Shown here: positions 16,049 through 23,982 of the stretch, piece after piece
Position numbering within the stretch: the stretch's first letter is position 1
Layout of the letters: every line of letters starts with the position of its first letter
Assembly (NCBI GenBank): GCA_050742255.1
Contig: JBOGHU010000033.1
Span: 1-39,918 of the forward strand
Reading direction: 5' to 3'
DNA length: 39,918 nucleotides
DNA from: JBOGHU01 sp050742255
GTDB lineage: Bacteria > Actinomycetota > Acidimicrobiia > Acidimicrobiales > CADCSY01
The notes under the pieces: generated by a model
Told to the model about the DNA's origin: nothing
The model's input: only the letters and a program-made list of their open reading frames with translations
Database searches by the model: none
Program-made: the position numbers and the translations under genes

Positions 16049-16647
16049 CCCGTCTCGCCGACCAGCGCGGCGTCGTGGGCATCAACCTGGCCATCGTGCT
16101 GGCCTTCGCCCTCTTCGCCGTGATCCAGCTCACCCGCACCACCCTCGCCGCCCAGCAGATCGACGACCGGGTGGAGATCATCGTCGACGAGGTCCAGCCC
16201 ATCGACGAGGACCTCGACCAGGTGGCCGTCCTGGACGAGGTGGACGAGACCGCCAAGGGCATCCTGACCGCCGCCCAGCCGCTCAGCGGCCAGGCCGACG
16301 AGATCCTGGCCGCGGCCCAGAGCATCGACGGCAAGGTGGTCGACATCCTGTCCACGGTGGGGTCGATCAACACCGTGGTGAAGGACATCAACGCCAACGC
16401 CGTCTCGATCAACGGCACGGCCAAGGGGATCAACGGCAACCTGGCCGCCCTGACCCCCGTGGTCAACGCCATCAACGGCGGCTCCAGCATGATCGGGGTC
16501 TCGGGGATCAACCAGAGGGCCGACAGGATCATCGGCCAGGTGAGCGGGATCAAGGGCGACCTCGACCCCACCCTGGGCCACGTGGTCAACATCGACGACA
16601 GCTCCCGCTCCATCTGCAACAGCACGGTGATCTCCGGCGGTTGCTAG
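16045..16647 (+). CDS. Single-pass membrane protein with Asn-rich heptads and a Cys-containing C-terminus (trio member C)
   Basis: 200 residues from ATG 16045, which overlaps the previous stop (ATGA); an in-frame GTG at 16036 is possible. Membrane helix at about 10-30 (VVGINLAIVLAFALFAVIQL), acidic helical stretch, then SINTVVK, DINANAV, SINGTAK, GINGNLA heptads. It ends SICNSTVISGGC, with C191 and C200 matching the ICNS...C end of member B. A strong hairpin follows 26 bases after the stop. Function unknown. Confidence 0.83.
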   Translation: MTRLADQRGVVGINLAIVLAFALFAVIQLTRTTLAAQQIDDRVEIIVDEVQPIDEDLDQVAVLDEVDETAKGILTAAQPLSGQADEILAAAQSIDGKVVDILSTVGSINTVVKDINANAVSINGTAKGINGNLAALTPVVNAINGGSSMIGVSGINQRADRIIGQVSGIKGDLDPTLGHVVNIDDSSRSICNSTVISGGC

Positions 16648-16673
16648 CCCGTCACCCGTCGTCGCCTCCTGCC

Positions 16674-16704
16674 CCGCTCCCCCGGCCTCGGGCCGGGGGA
16701 GCGG
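16674..16704 (+). terminator. Strong hairpin ending the heptad-protein operon
   Basis: A perfect 14-bp stem, CCGCTCCCCCGGCC with GGCCGGGGGAGCGG, and a TCG loop begin 26 bases after the stop of trio member C. No T-run follows. It opens a 325-bp gene-free stretch (16648-16972) that otherwise holds the tandem repeat and promoter-like element listed below. Confidence 0.7.
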
Positions 16705-16800
16705 CGCGCCGGGCCCGAGGCAGGGGCGACCCGGCGGCCTTCGGTCTGTCTCGTGCCCTTGCGTGGCATGCCCCATCCACCGCCGGCGGCGGCGCCGAAG

Positions 16801-16842
16801 AGGCCGGATGAGAGAGGCCGGATGAGAGAGGCCGGATGAGAG
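16801..16842 (+). repeat. Three perfect tandem 14-bp repeats upstream of the hydrogenase
   Basis: AGGCCGGATGAGAG occurs three times head to tail at 16801-16814, 16815-16828 and 16829-16842, 30 bases before the promoter-like element at 16872. Position and exactness fit either an activator-binding array or a slippage-prone tract. Confidence 0.9.
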
Positions 16843-16871
16843 AAGTTGGCCCCCACGGCCGACCCGATAGG

Positions 16872-16890
16872 TGTAGAGTGCATCTAGGAC
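16872..16890 (+). promoter_or_regulatory. Promoter-like element of the hydrogenase operon
   Basis: TGTAGAGTGCATCTAGGAC contains a TAGAGT -10-like box (16874-16879). Thirteen of its 19 bases match TGTACCATGCACCTATAAC at 25309-25327, before the regulator gene. Start codon 82 bases downstream. Confidence 0.4.
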
Positions 16891-16972
16891 TGGGCCCGCT
16901 GGCCTCCCATGGGCCAGCGCAGCCCACGAACAGGTACCTACTCGCAGCGAACGAGCAAGGGGGAACATCCGG

Positions 16973-18418
16973 ATGCCAGATGACCGGAACCGTCGGCAGA
17001 GCTCCATGAGGCCGAGGCGGCAGACGCCGCTGCGGGCCCGCCCGACCCCAGAGGAGCGCTCAGCCACAGAGCAGGGCGAGGCCGCGGTCGAGCCTCGCCC
17101 TGAGTTCAGCGAAGCGCCTCTCGGGGCCCGTACCGGTCCCTACGCCTACGAGGTCCCCTCGGGGCCGCCCGGCATCACCGGCGCCTACGGCTCGGTGCAG
17201 CCCGAGAGCGTGACCAACCTCCCGCCCGCGGACCGGGCCGTCGAGCTCATCGACGGGTACGACCCCCTCGACCCGCTGGCGCCCATCGGGATCCGCAGCC
17301 AGGTGCTCGAGGAGCCCGACGACACCCTCAACATCGGGCCCCTGAAGAAGATCTACCTCATCTGGATGGTCGGTGGCTCCTGCGACGGGTGCACCGTGGC
17401 CGTCTCGGGAGGCACCCACCCCCGGGTGGAGCACCTGTTGGCCGGCATCGTCCCCGGCCTCCCCCGAGTCGAGCTGGTCCACACCGTGGTCTCCATGGAG
17501 TCGGGCGCCGAGTGGGTGCACAACCTGTTCATGGCCGAGCGCGGTGAGCTCGACGCCCCCTACGTCATCACCTGGGAGGGCTCGATCATGGACGAGTCCA
17601 TCTCCGGCGACGGGTACTGGATGGGCCTGGGCGACGACCCCGCCACCGGGCGCCAGATCACCAGCCTGGAGTGGCTCGACCGCCTGGCTCCCGGGGCGGC
17701 GGCGGTGATCGCCATCGGCACCTGCGCCACCTGGGGCGGCATCCCCGCCGCCAAGGGCAACGTCACCAACTCCATGGGGATGATGGACTACCTGGGCAAG
17801 GACTACCGCTCCTCGTTCGGGGTGCCCGTGGTGAACATCCCCGGCTGCTCGCCCATCGGCGACAACTACCTGGAGACGGCCGCAGCCGTGCTGCTCTTCC
17901 TCAACGGCCTGGCCCCCCTGCCCGAGTTCGACGAGCTGGGCCGGCCGGCGTGGCTGTTCGGGGAGACGGTGCACCGCCACTGCCCCCGGGCCGGCTACTA
18001 CGAGGAGGGCGTCTTCGCCCAGGAGTACGGCGACAAGGAGTGCCTGGTCGAGCTGGGCTGCTGGGGCCCGGTGGTCCAGTGCAACATCGCCGAGCGCGGC
18101 ATCGTCGACGGTCACGGCGGCTGCATGCAGATGGGCGGCATCTGCATCGGGTGCACCATGCCCGGCTTCCCCGACAAGTTCTCGCCGATGTACGAGGCGC
18201 CGCCGGGGTCCCTCCTCTCCAGCACCACCAGCAAGGTGGTGGGCTCGTTCATCCGTCGCATGCGCGACGTGAGCCGCCAGGACAAGAACATGACCACACG
18301 GTGGAACAAGGACGCCCCGAGCGGGTGGGCCCGGTCCCGCACCGGCCCCCGGGGCGCCACCAAGACGATCCACAAGTTCTACGCCACCTACCAGCACCGC
18401 AACGAGTCCTACAAGTAA
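16973..18418 (+). CDS. hhyS: [NiFe] hydrogenase small subunit, group 1h-like, with a long N-terminal extension
   Basis: 481 residues; AAGGGGGAA precedes the ATG. Core domain from about 125: GGSCDGC (C137, C140), GTCATWGG (C251), NIPGCSP (C292), HRHCPRAG (H336/C337), then C357, C363, C370, C384, C391 and C394, enough for three Fe-S clusters. No Tat motif plus hydrophobic stretch is present, so it should work on the cytoplasmic side, as expected for group 1h uptake hydrogenases that oxidise H2 at low concentration. The first about 120 residues are Pro/Arg/Glu-rich, appear unstructured and are not part of the usual subunit. Codon usage supports their translation. Confidence 0.93.
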   Translation: MPDDRNRRQSSMRPRRQTPLRARPTPEERSATEQGEAAVEPRPEFSEAPLGARTGPYAYEVPSGPPGITGAYGSVQPESVTNLPPADRAVELIDGYDPLDPLAPIGIRSQVLEEPDDTLNIGPLKKIYLIWMVGGSCDGCTVAVSGGTHPRVEHLLAGIVPGLPRVELVHTVVSMESGAEWVHNLFMAERGELDAPYVITWEGSIMDESISGDGYWMGLGDDPATGRQITSLEWLDRLAPGAAAVIAIGTCATWGGIPAAKGNVTNSMGMMDYLGKDYRSSFGVPVVNIPGCSPIGDNYLETAAAVLLFLNGLAPLPEFDELGRPAWLFGETVHRHCPRAGYYEEGVFAQEYGDKECLVELGCWGPVVQCNIAERGIVDGHGGCMQMGGICIGCTMPGFPDKFSPMYEAPPGSLLSSTTSKVVGSFIRRMRDVSRQDKNMTTRWNKDAPSGWARSRTGPRGATKTIHKFYATYQHRNESYK

Positions 18419-18425
18419 CCCCGGA

Positions 18426-18470
18426 ACCAGACGACACAGAACCAGACGACACAGATTCAGACGACACACA
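18426..18470 (+). repeat. Three tandem 15-bp repeats between hydrogenase small- and large-subunit genes
   Basis: ACCAGACGACACAGA at 18426-18440 and 18441-18455, then TTCAGACGACACACA at 18456-18470, immediately followed by the GGAGGG ribosome binding site of the large-subunit gene (18471-18476). Confidence 0.9.
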
Positions 18471-18489
18471 GGAGGGAGCAAGCCCCGAG

Positions 18490-20373
18490 ATGTGCTTCAA
18501 GAACCTTCCCATCGAGTTCGACGCCAACGGCAAGGCGTCCCTGCGCGAGGGGGTGGCCAACCCGTACGCGGTCGACACCGCCAAGCCCAAGGAGTTCGTG
18601 CGCCGCAAGGACGGGCCCGGTGCCATGGTCACCGCCCCCCCCAAGCTGCGCGAGTGGAGCATCGACCCCGTCACCCGGGTGGCCGGCGCCCTGGCCGTCA
18701 ACACCACCCTCGACCTCGAGAACCGCAAGGCCGTGGACGCCTACTCGCGGGCCATGCTCTTCCGGGGCTACGAGGTCATCCTCCAGGGCCGTGACCCGAG
18801 GGACGCCATCGACATCAGCTCCCGGGCCTGCGGGGTCTGCGGTGGCGTCCACGCCACCGTGTCCGCCCTCGGCATCGAGCAGGCCTTCGGGATCGTCCCG
18901 CCCCCGCTGGGCGTGGAGGTCCGCAACCTGGGCGAGATCGGCGAGATGTTCTACGACCACCCGCTCCACCTCGGCCTGCTGGCCGGCCCCGACTACTCGA
19001 CGTCGGTGGTCTCGGTGACCAACCCCGAGCTGGTGACCAAGGCCGAGAAGACCCTGGCCCCCCACGGGGAGATGCACGGGTACCGGACCGTCAAGGACAT
19101 GATGGACGCCCTCAACCCGCTGACCGGGCGGGTCTACCTGGAGGCCCTGGAGTGGACCAGGGTGGGCCGTGTCATGTGCATGCTGATGTACGGGAAGTAC
19201 CCCCACCCCTCCACCCTGGTCCCCGGTGGGGTCTCCACGACGATCACGACCCAGTCGTTCAACGAGTACTACACCCAGCTGGGCAAGATCTTCGACTTCT
19301 GCAAGCAGATGGCCGCCTTCTGGGACGACCTGGTCGACTTCTTCCTGGAGTCCAACCCCGCCTACGAGCAGGTGGGGGCCCGTCCCACCAACCTGGCCCA
19401 GACCGGCATCTGGGACGACTCGGAGGTCTACGACGCCACCTACGCCAACTGCAACACCTGGGGCAACCGGCGCTGGGCCGTGCCGGGCATCGTCATCGAC
19501 GGGAAGCTGGTCACCACCAACCTCACCGACATCAACATGGGGTTCGAGGAGTTCGTCACCCACTCGTTCTACGACGACTGGACCATCGGCACCTCGCCCC
19601 GGTTCCGGACCGACCCCCTGGGCAACCCCATCTCGCCCAACCACCCCTGGAACAAGACCACCCTGCCCCGGCCCACGGGGACGAACTTCCGGGAGAAGTA
19701 CACCTGGTCCACCGCCCCCCGCTGGGACCGCCAGGTGGTCGAGACCGGCACCTACGGGCGGATGTGGACCACGGCCCTCAACGGCAAGACCCAGGACAAC
19801 CCGTTCCTGGAGGCCACCGGCCACAGCCTGCGCATGGTGATCCCTCGCCACGCCCTCCCCGAGCAGGAGCTGGAGTGGAAGGTGCCCCGCACGCTCAACG
19901 CCTTGGAGCGCAACCGGGCTCGGGCCTACGCCATGGGCTTCACCGCCGTCATCGGCATGAACTGCCTGCTGAAGGCGTTCGAGTACTGGCGGCGGGGCGA
20001 CACCAAGGTCCACACGCCCTACAAGGTGCCCAAGGACGAGCGGGTCTCCGTCGGCTTCTGGGAGGCCGGCCGGGGCTGGCTGGTCCACCACGGCCACTTC
20101 GACAAGGGCAAGATCCTCAACTACCAGATCACCACGCCGTCGACCATGAACGCGTCCCCCCGGGACCCGTTCGGGAACCTGGGCCCGTACGAGCAGGCCA
20201 TCGTCGACACGCCGCTGCTCGAGAGCGTGCCCGACGACCAGGTCAAGGGCATCGACGTCCTGCGGGCCATCCGCAGCTTCGACCCCTGCATGCCCTGCAC
20301 CACCCACATGGACACCGGCAAGGGCGTGATCGTCCGAGAGGTGAACTCCTGCGGCTGCACGCTGGAGGAGTGA
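18490..20373 (+). CDS. hhyL: [NiFe] hydrogenase large subunit, group 1h-like
   Basis: 627 residues from ATG 18490 with GGAGGG upstream. L1 motif RACGVCGGVH (C114, C117, H121) and L2 motif DPCMPCTTH (C600, C603, H606) hold the NiFe(CN)2CO site. About 21 residues follow the final His (ending NSCGCTLEE) and should be removed by the maturation protease encoded at 22079. Catalyses H2 oxidation with the subunit encoded just upstream. Subgroup 1h (the actinobacterial high-affinity type) is inferred from the lack of a Tat signal on the partner and overall resemblance. Confidence 0.96.
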   Translation: MCFKNLPIEFDANGKASLREGVANPYAVDTAKPKEFVRRKDGPGAMVTAPPKLREWSIDPVTRVAGALAVNTTLDLENRKAVDAYSRAMLFRGYEVILQGRDPRDAIDISSRACGVCGGVHATVSALGIEQAFGIVPPPLGVEVRNLGEIGEMFYDHPLHLGLLAGPDYSTSVVSVTNPELVTKAEKTLAPHGEMHGYRTVKDMMDALNPLTGRVYLEALEWTRVGRVMCMLMYGKYPHPSTLVPGGVSTTITTQSFNEYYTQLGKIFDFCKQMAAFWDDLVDFFLESNPAYEQVGARPTNLAQTGIWDDSEVYDATYANCNTWGNRRWAVPGIVIDGKLVTTNLTDINMGFEEFVTHSFYDDWTIGTSPRFRTDPLGNPISPNHPWNKTTLPRPTGTNFREKYTWSTAPRWDRQVVETGTYGRMWTTALNGKTQDNPFLEATGHSLRMVIPRHALPEQELEWKVPRTLNALERNRARAYAMGFTAVIGMNCLLKAFEYWRRGDTKVHTPYKVPKDERVSVGFWEAGRGWLVHHGHFDKGKILNYQITTPSTMNASPRDPFGNLGPYEQAIVDTPLLESVPDDQVKGIDVLRAIRSFDPCMPCTTHMDTGKGVIVREVNSCGCTLEE

Positions 20374-20906
20374 GCCCCGACAACATCCAGCCTGAGGGGA
20401 GCCCGAGCGCCCACGTGCTCGTGGGCGGGATCGGGCTCCCCTGGCTTCGGGACCTCGACTTCGGCACCCAGTTCATCCGCCGGGTGGAGGGCTTGGAGTG
20501 GCCCCCCCACGTGGTGGTGGAGGATCTCTCCTACGCCGCCAACCGGGTCCTCCACCGCCTGGAGGAGCTGCGCCCGAACAAGGTGGTCCTGGTCGGGGCC
20601 ATGCCCCGTGAGGAAGACCCGCCTGGCACGGTTCGGCGCTACCCCCTCGACCTGACGCCGCCGCCGGCCGATGAGGTCCACGAGCGCCTCGGCGAGGCGG
20701 TGGGGGGCATCATCGACCTCGACCACACCCTGGCGGTGGTGCGGCACTGGGGGGCGTTCCCAACCGATACGGTGGTGATCGAGGTCGAGCCGGAGGACCG
20801 CTCCTTCGGCCTCGGCTTCAGCGACGCCGTCGAGGCGGCGGTCGAGCCGGTCCTGGCGCTGGTGCGTGAGGAGGTGGGGATGCCCACGATCGAGGCGGCG
20901 GGATGA
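20370..20906 (+). CDS. HybD-like (hydrogenase maturation protease fold) protein, probably inactive
   Basis: 178 residues from GTG 20370, overlapping the hhyL stop by four bases with GGAGGA just before it. The layout mirrors the true protease at 22079: VLVGGIGLPWLRDLDFG corresponds to VLVAGVGNVLRGDDGFG, and IEVEPEDRSFGLG to VGCQPEDPHAVGEG. The central metal-binding aspartate (D62 in the protease) is replaced by Gly/Ala in VVLVGAMPRE, although an N-terminal Asp (D30) and a later His (H119) remain. It may be a chaperone or scaffold for large-subunit maturation; this is inferred. Confidence 0.7.
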   Translation: MSPDNIQPEGSPSAHVLVGGIGLPWLRDLDFGTQFIRRVEGLEWPPHVVVEDLSYAANRVLHRLEELRPNKVVLVGAMPREEDPPGTVRRYPLDLTPPPADEVHERLGEAVGGIIDLDHTLAVVRHWGAFPTDTVVIEVEPEDRSFGLGFSDAVEAAVEPVLALVREEVGMPTIEAAG

Positions 20907-20948
20907 CACCGTCGGCCGAGAGCCGGCGACCACTGGAGGTGAGGTGGC

Positions 20949-21563
20949 GTGAGTGAGGTCGAGGGCCTGAGCTACGGGCAGGTGCTGGGCCGGATCGCGG
21001 AGCTGGCCGAGGAGCTGGGTGAGCACCCCGACCCCAAGGTCGCCGACCGGGTCAGCGAGCTGTTGGACTGGGTGGACGCGTTCCACCGGGACGGGTTGGG
21101 GCGGCTGATCGACATGGTCCGGGCCTGGCGGGGGGAGATCTTCTTGGAGTCGGTCTCCAGCGACGAGATCGCCGGCACCCTCCTGGCCGCCTACGGGCTG
21201 GGCGAGAGCCGGGAGGTCGAGGTCGACGCCGCCGACGCCATCGAGGCGGCGATGACCGAGGTGCGGCCCACCGTGGAGTCACACGGCGGCTACATCGAGA
21301 TCGACGACGTCACCGACGGGGTGGTGCGCGTACGCATGAAGGGCACCTGCGACGGGTGCCCCAGCTCCTCGGCGACGCTCACCTACGGGCTGGAGGCGTC
21401 GCTGCGGGAGCACTGGCCCAGCTTCCGGCGGCTGGAGGTGGTGGACCCCGCCGAGGTGGATCCCAGCAAGGCCGACCTCACCTGCGTCTCGGTCCCCGAG
21501 CCCGCACCGACGCCCCAGCCCGAGCCCGTGCTCCTCCAGATCCGAGGGCACGAGGGGCAGTAG
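20949..21563 (+). CDS. NifU-like (CxxC) Fe-S scaffold domain protein
   Basis: 204 residues, GTG with GGAGG upstream. The N-terminal half is helical and acidic without a known domain. The C-terminal part (about 95-160) is a NifU/Nfu-type module with VRVRMKGTCDGCPSS, giving C134 and C137, and the typical following helix LTYGLEASLRE. Tail rich in Pro and Glu. Such domains carry transient [4Fe-4S] clusters, so this protein could deliver clusters to the small subunit, which needs three. Position in the hydrogenase operon supports that role. Confidence 0.82.
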   Translation: MSEVEGLSYGQVLGRIAELAEELGEHPDPKVADRVSELLDWVDAFHRDGLGRLIDMVRAWRGEIFLESVSSDEIAGTLLAAYGLGESREVEVDAADAIEAAMTEVRPTVESHGGYIEIDDVTDGVVRVRMKGTCDGCPSSSATLTYGLEASLREHWPSFRRLEVVDPAEVDPSKADLTCVSVPEPAPTPQPEPVLLQIRGHEGQ

Positions 21564-21565
21564 GG

Positions 21566-22069
21566 GTGGCCCTCACCGAACCCGATCTCATCTTCAAGGC
21601 CCGGGCCCTGGCCCAGGCCCACCCGCTCACGGCGGTGGCCAAGGGGTGGATCGACACCGCCGTGGACGAGCAGCGTGACGCCCAGCCCATGCCCGACGTG
21701 GGCGTCTGGGTCAACACCGCCCTGGTGGCGGGGTACTGCGTTCGGCGGGTGGAGGAGGACGAGGCCGGGCTCGACCCCAGCCCTTCCGAGGACGCCGCCG
21801 CCCCCGCCGATCTGGGCCGGGTCGTGGAGGGTGTCGTCGCCGACCTGCGGGGTGAGCGGGCCGGGAGCCCGCCCCTGGTCGGCGACCTCGACCGGACCGT
21901 GGCCGTGCTCGACCGGATCATCGCCACCGAGGTGTCCAAGCGGACCGAGAACGTGGGGGACCGGCTCGACTACGACGCCCGGGCCGAGCTGGAGGAGTAC
22001 ATCACCTACTGGGTGGTCCGTGGGTACGCCCTCCGGGTGGCGGAGCTGACCACGGGCGCGCTGGCCTGA
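21566..22069 (+). CDS. Unknown protein of the hydrogenase operon
   Basis: 167 residues from GTG 21566, two bases after the NifU-like gene and nine bases before the protease gene. Mostly helical and acidic, with segments such as DVGVWVNTALVAGYCVRRVE and EEYITYWVVRGYALRVAELT; no membrane helix, no Cys pairs, no motif recognised. Tight packing between maturation genes suggests an assembly or regulatory role, but the sequence itself gives no function. Confidence 0.75.
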   Translation: MALTEPDLIFKARALAQAHPLTAVAKGWIDTAVDEQRDAQPMPDVGVWVNTALVAGYCVRRVEEDEAGLDPSPSEDAAAPADLGRVVEGVVADLRGERAGSPPLVGDLDRTVAVLDRIIATEVSKRTENVGDRLDYDARAELEEYITYWVVRGYALRVAELTTGALA

Positions 22070-22078
22070 GGTGGGGTC

Positions 22079-22612
22079 GTGAGGGTGCTGGTGGCCGGGG
22101 TGGGGAACGTGCTGCGGGGCGACGACGGCTTCGGCGTCGAGGTGGCCCGGCGCCTGGAGCGGGCCACCCTCCCCGAGGGGGTGCGGGTGATAGAGACCGG
22201 GATCGGGGGGATCGCCCTGGTCCAGGAGCTCCAGGACGGCTTCGACGCCCTGGTGGTGGTCGACGCCGTCGACCGTGGCCGCCCGCCGGGACAGGTCATG
22301 CTGATCGAGCCCGAGGTGCTCGACGTGGAGACCCTGTCGTGGGCCGAGCGCAGCGACGTGCTGGCCGACATGCACCTGGCCACGCCCGAGCGGGCCCTCA
22401 TGCTGGCCCGGGCGCTGGGGGTGCTGCCCACCAGCCTGTTGATGGTCGGGTGCCAGCCGGAGGACCCCCATGCCGTGGGGGAGGGCCTCTCGGCGCCGGT
22501 GGCGGCAGCCGTCGACGTGGCCGTCGGGGAGGTGCTGGGCCATGTCCGCGATCTGGTCGCCGCCCCACCGACACCCGACGGCCCGGCTGCGGCCCGCCCA
22601 CGGTCGGCCTGA
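22079..22612 (+). CDS. [NiFe] hydrogenase maturation protease (HybD/HyaD/HupD family)
   Basis: 177 residues, GTG start. VAGVGNVLRGDDGFGVE opens the fold with D16 in the nickel-sensing position; LVVVDAVDRG supplies D62; H99 in DMHLATP is the likely third ligand. It senses nickel in the large subunit and cleaves the C-terminal peptide after the L2 motif. The Pro/Ala-rich C-terminal tail is not conserved in the family. Only one active-looking protease is present for the single large subunit in the window. Confidence 0.9.
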   Translation: MRVLVAGVGNVLRGDDGFGVEVARRLERATLPEGVRVIETGIGGIALVQELQDGFDALVVVDAVDRGRPPGQVMLIEPEVLDVETLSWAERSDVLADMHLATPERALMLARALGVLPTSLLMVGCQPEDPHAVGEGLSAPVAAAVDVAVGEVLGHVRDLVAAPPTPDGPAAARPRSA

Positions 22613-22614
22613 GC

Positions 22615-23982
22615 GTGGCCGCCGACCGGGCCGTGGTGTCGGGTCCCCAGAAGGGGATCGACCGGCGTCAGGCCGTCAAGGCCCTGGAGGACCAGCTCGC
22701 ACGCACGTCCCGGGCGCTGCGGCCCCACGAGCACGCCGCCCTGGCGTACCGGCTGGGCCTGGCCTACGCCGAGTCACCGGTGGGCGACACCACCGAGAAC
22801 CTGCGCAAGGCCCTGGCCTCCTACGAGGTCGCCTCGTCCATCTTCGACCCCCGCCACGACCCCGTCGAGCACGCCCGGGTGCTCAACGCCGCCGGTGCCG
22901 CCCACCGGGCGCTGGGGGCCCGCCGGCGGGCGGCCGGCCTCTTCGGGGAGGCGGCCCGGCTGCTGGAGGGGCGGGGACGGGACCAGGAGCGGGCCGCCAT
23001 CCTCAACAACCTGGGGCTGGCGAGGGTCGAGCTGGGCGAGCTGGACCGGGCGGTGGCGGCCTGCGACGAGGCGGTGGCCCTCTTCGACACCGACACCGAG
23101 GAGGGCCGCCGCAGCTGGGCGGCCACCCTGCACACCCGGGGGATGGCGCACGCCGCCATGGGGACCGAGGAGGGCCTCGAGGCGGCGCTGGCCGACTACG
23201 AGGAGGCCCTGGCCGACCTCGACCGCGACCAGGCGCCGTACCACCACGGGCTGATGCACCACAGCGTGGGGGTGACCTGCACGTCACTGGCCCGGCTGCG
23301 CCCCACGGAGCGGGAGCGGCTGCTGCGGGAGGCGATCAAGGCCTTCGAGGAGTCCCTGACCGTGTTCACCCGCACCGAGCTGCCCTTCCAGCACGCCCTG
23401 GCCAAGCACAACCTGGGCCTGGCCCACTCCGCCCTGGGCGGGGCGCCCGAGCAGCGGCGGGCGTTGGCCTGCTTCGAGGACGCGGTCGCCCTGCTCGACA
23501 CCCGACTGCACGCCGAGGCCTGGCGCCAGGCCTACAACAGCCTGTCCCGGGTGGAGGAGGAGCTGAACGCCGGGGCCCCCGAGCCCACACGGGCGGACCA
23601 CTTCGTGGCCATGGTGGTCGACGCCGATCCCGGCGAGCGGGTCCCGCTGGTGAAGGAGCGGCTGGCCCGCCTGGTGGAGCTCCCCGATCCCCGCCGTCGC
23701 GCCGCCCTGGCGGAGCTGGCCCTGGCGTCGGCCCGCCTCGTCGAGTACGAGCGCGCCCGCACCTACATGGAGGCGGAGCTGAGCGTGCTCATCGAGCTGC
23801 CCACCGAGAGCCTCGAGGTGGGCCTGCGGTCGCGCCTCGAGGGCCACCGCCGAGTGGAGCCGGGCTCCCGGCGGGAGCAGGCCGACCTGGCGCTGGACCA
23901 GGCCATCGGCGACGCCCTCCAGGGACCACAGCGGATCTCGGTGCGGGACTACCTGTACTCTCTGGGGTACGAGCGGCCATGA
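22615..23982 (+). CDS. TPR-repeat protein of the hydrogenase operon
   Basis: 455 residues from GTG 22615, two bases after the protease stop. Several TPR-like helical pairs with the A-x-G-x-Y/F pattern are visible (LNNLGLARVELGELDRAVAA, TLHTRGMAHAAMGTEEGLEA, KHNLGLAHSALGGAPEQRRA). No membrane segment. TPR proteins are interaction scaffolds, so this may organise hydrogenase assembly or bind the complex. Overlaps the next gene by ATGA. Confidence 0.8.
   Translation: MAADRAVVSGPQKGIDRRQAVKALEDQLARTSRALRPHEHAALAYRLGLAYAESPVGDTTENLRKALASYEVASSIFDPRHDPVEHARVLNAAGAAHRALGARRRAAGLFGEAARLLEGRGRDQERAAILNNLGLARVELGELDRAVAACDEAVALFDTDTEEGRRSWAATLHTRGMAHAAMGTEEGLEAALADYEEALADLDRDQAPYHHGLMHHSVGVTCTSLARLRPTERERLLREAIKAFEESLTVFTRTELPFQHALAKHNLGLAHSALGGAPEQRRALACFEDAVALLDTRLHAEAWRQAYNSLSRVEEELNAGAPEPTRADHFVAMVVDADPGERVPLVKERLARLVELPDPRRRAALAELALASARLVEYERARTYMEAELSVLIELPTESLEVGLRSRLEGHRRVEPGSRREQADLALDQAIGDALQGPQRISVRDYLYSLGYERP

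Noticed and set aside
14706..16647. Methyl-accepting chemotaxis proteins or phage tail fibres
   Set aside because: No signalling hairpin, HAMP domain or phage genes; the heptads are too regular and start right after a single membrane helix.
14706..16647. TadE-like or type IV prepilins
   Set aside because: The hydrophobic N-termini of members A and C look vaguely pilin-like, but there is no conserved Gly/Glu+5 cleavage site and no prepilin peptidase or pilus ATPase genes nearby.
16801..16842. Possible CRISPR array
   Set aside because: Units are 14 bp, directly abutting, without spacers and without cas genes.
18457..20307. 616-codon minus-strand frame opposite hhyL
   Set aside because: Antisense shadow of a well-conserved hydrogenase gene.
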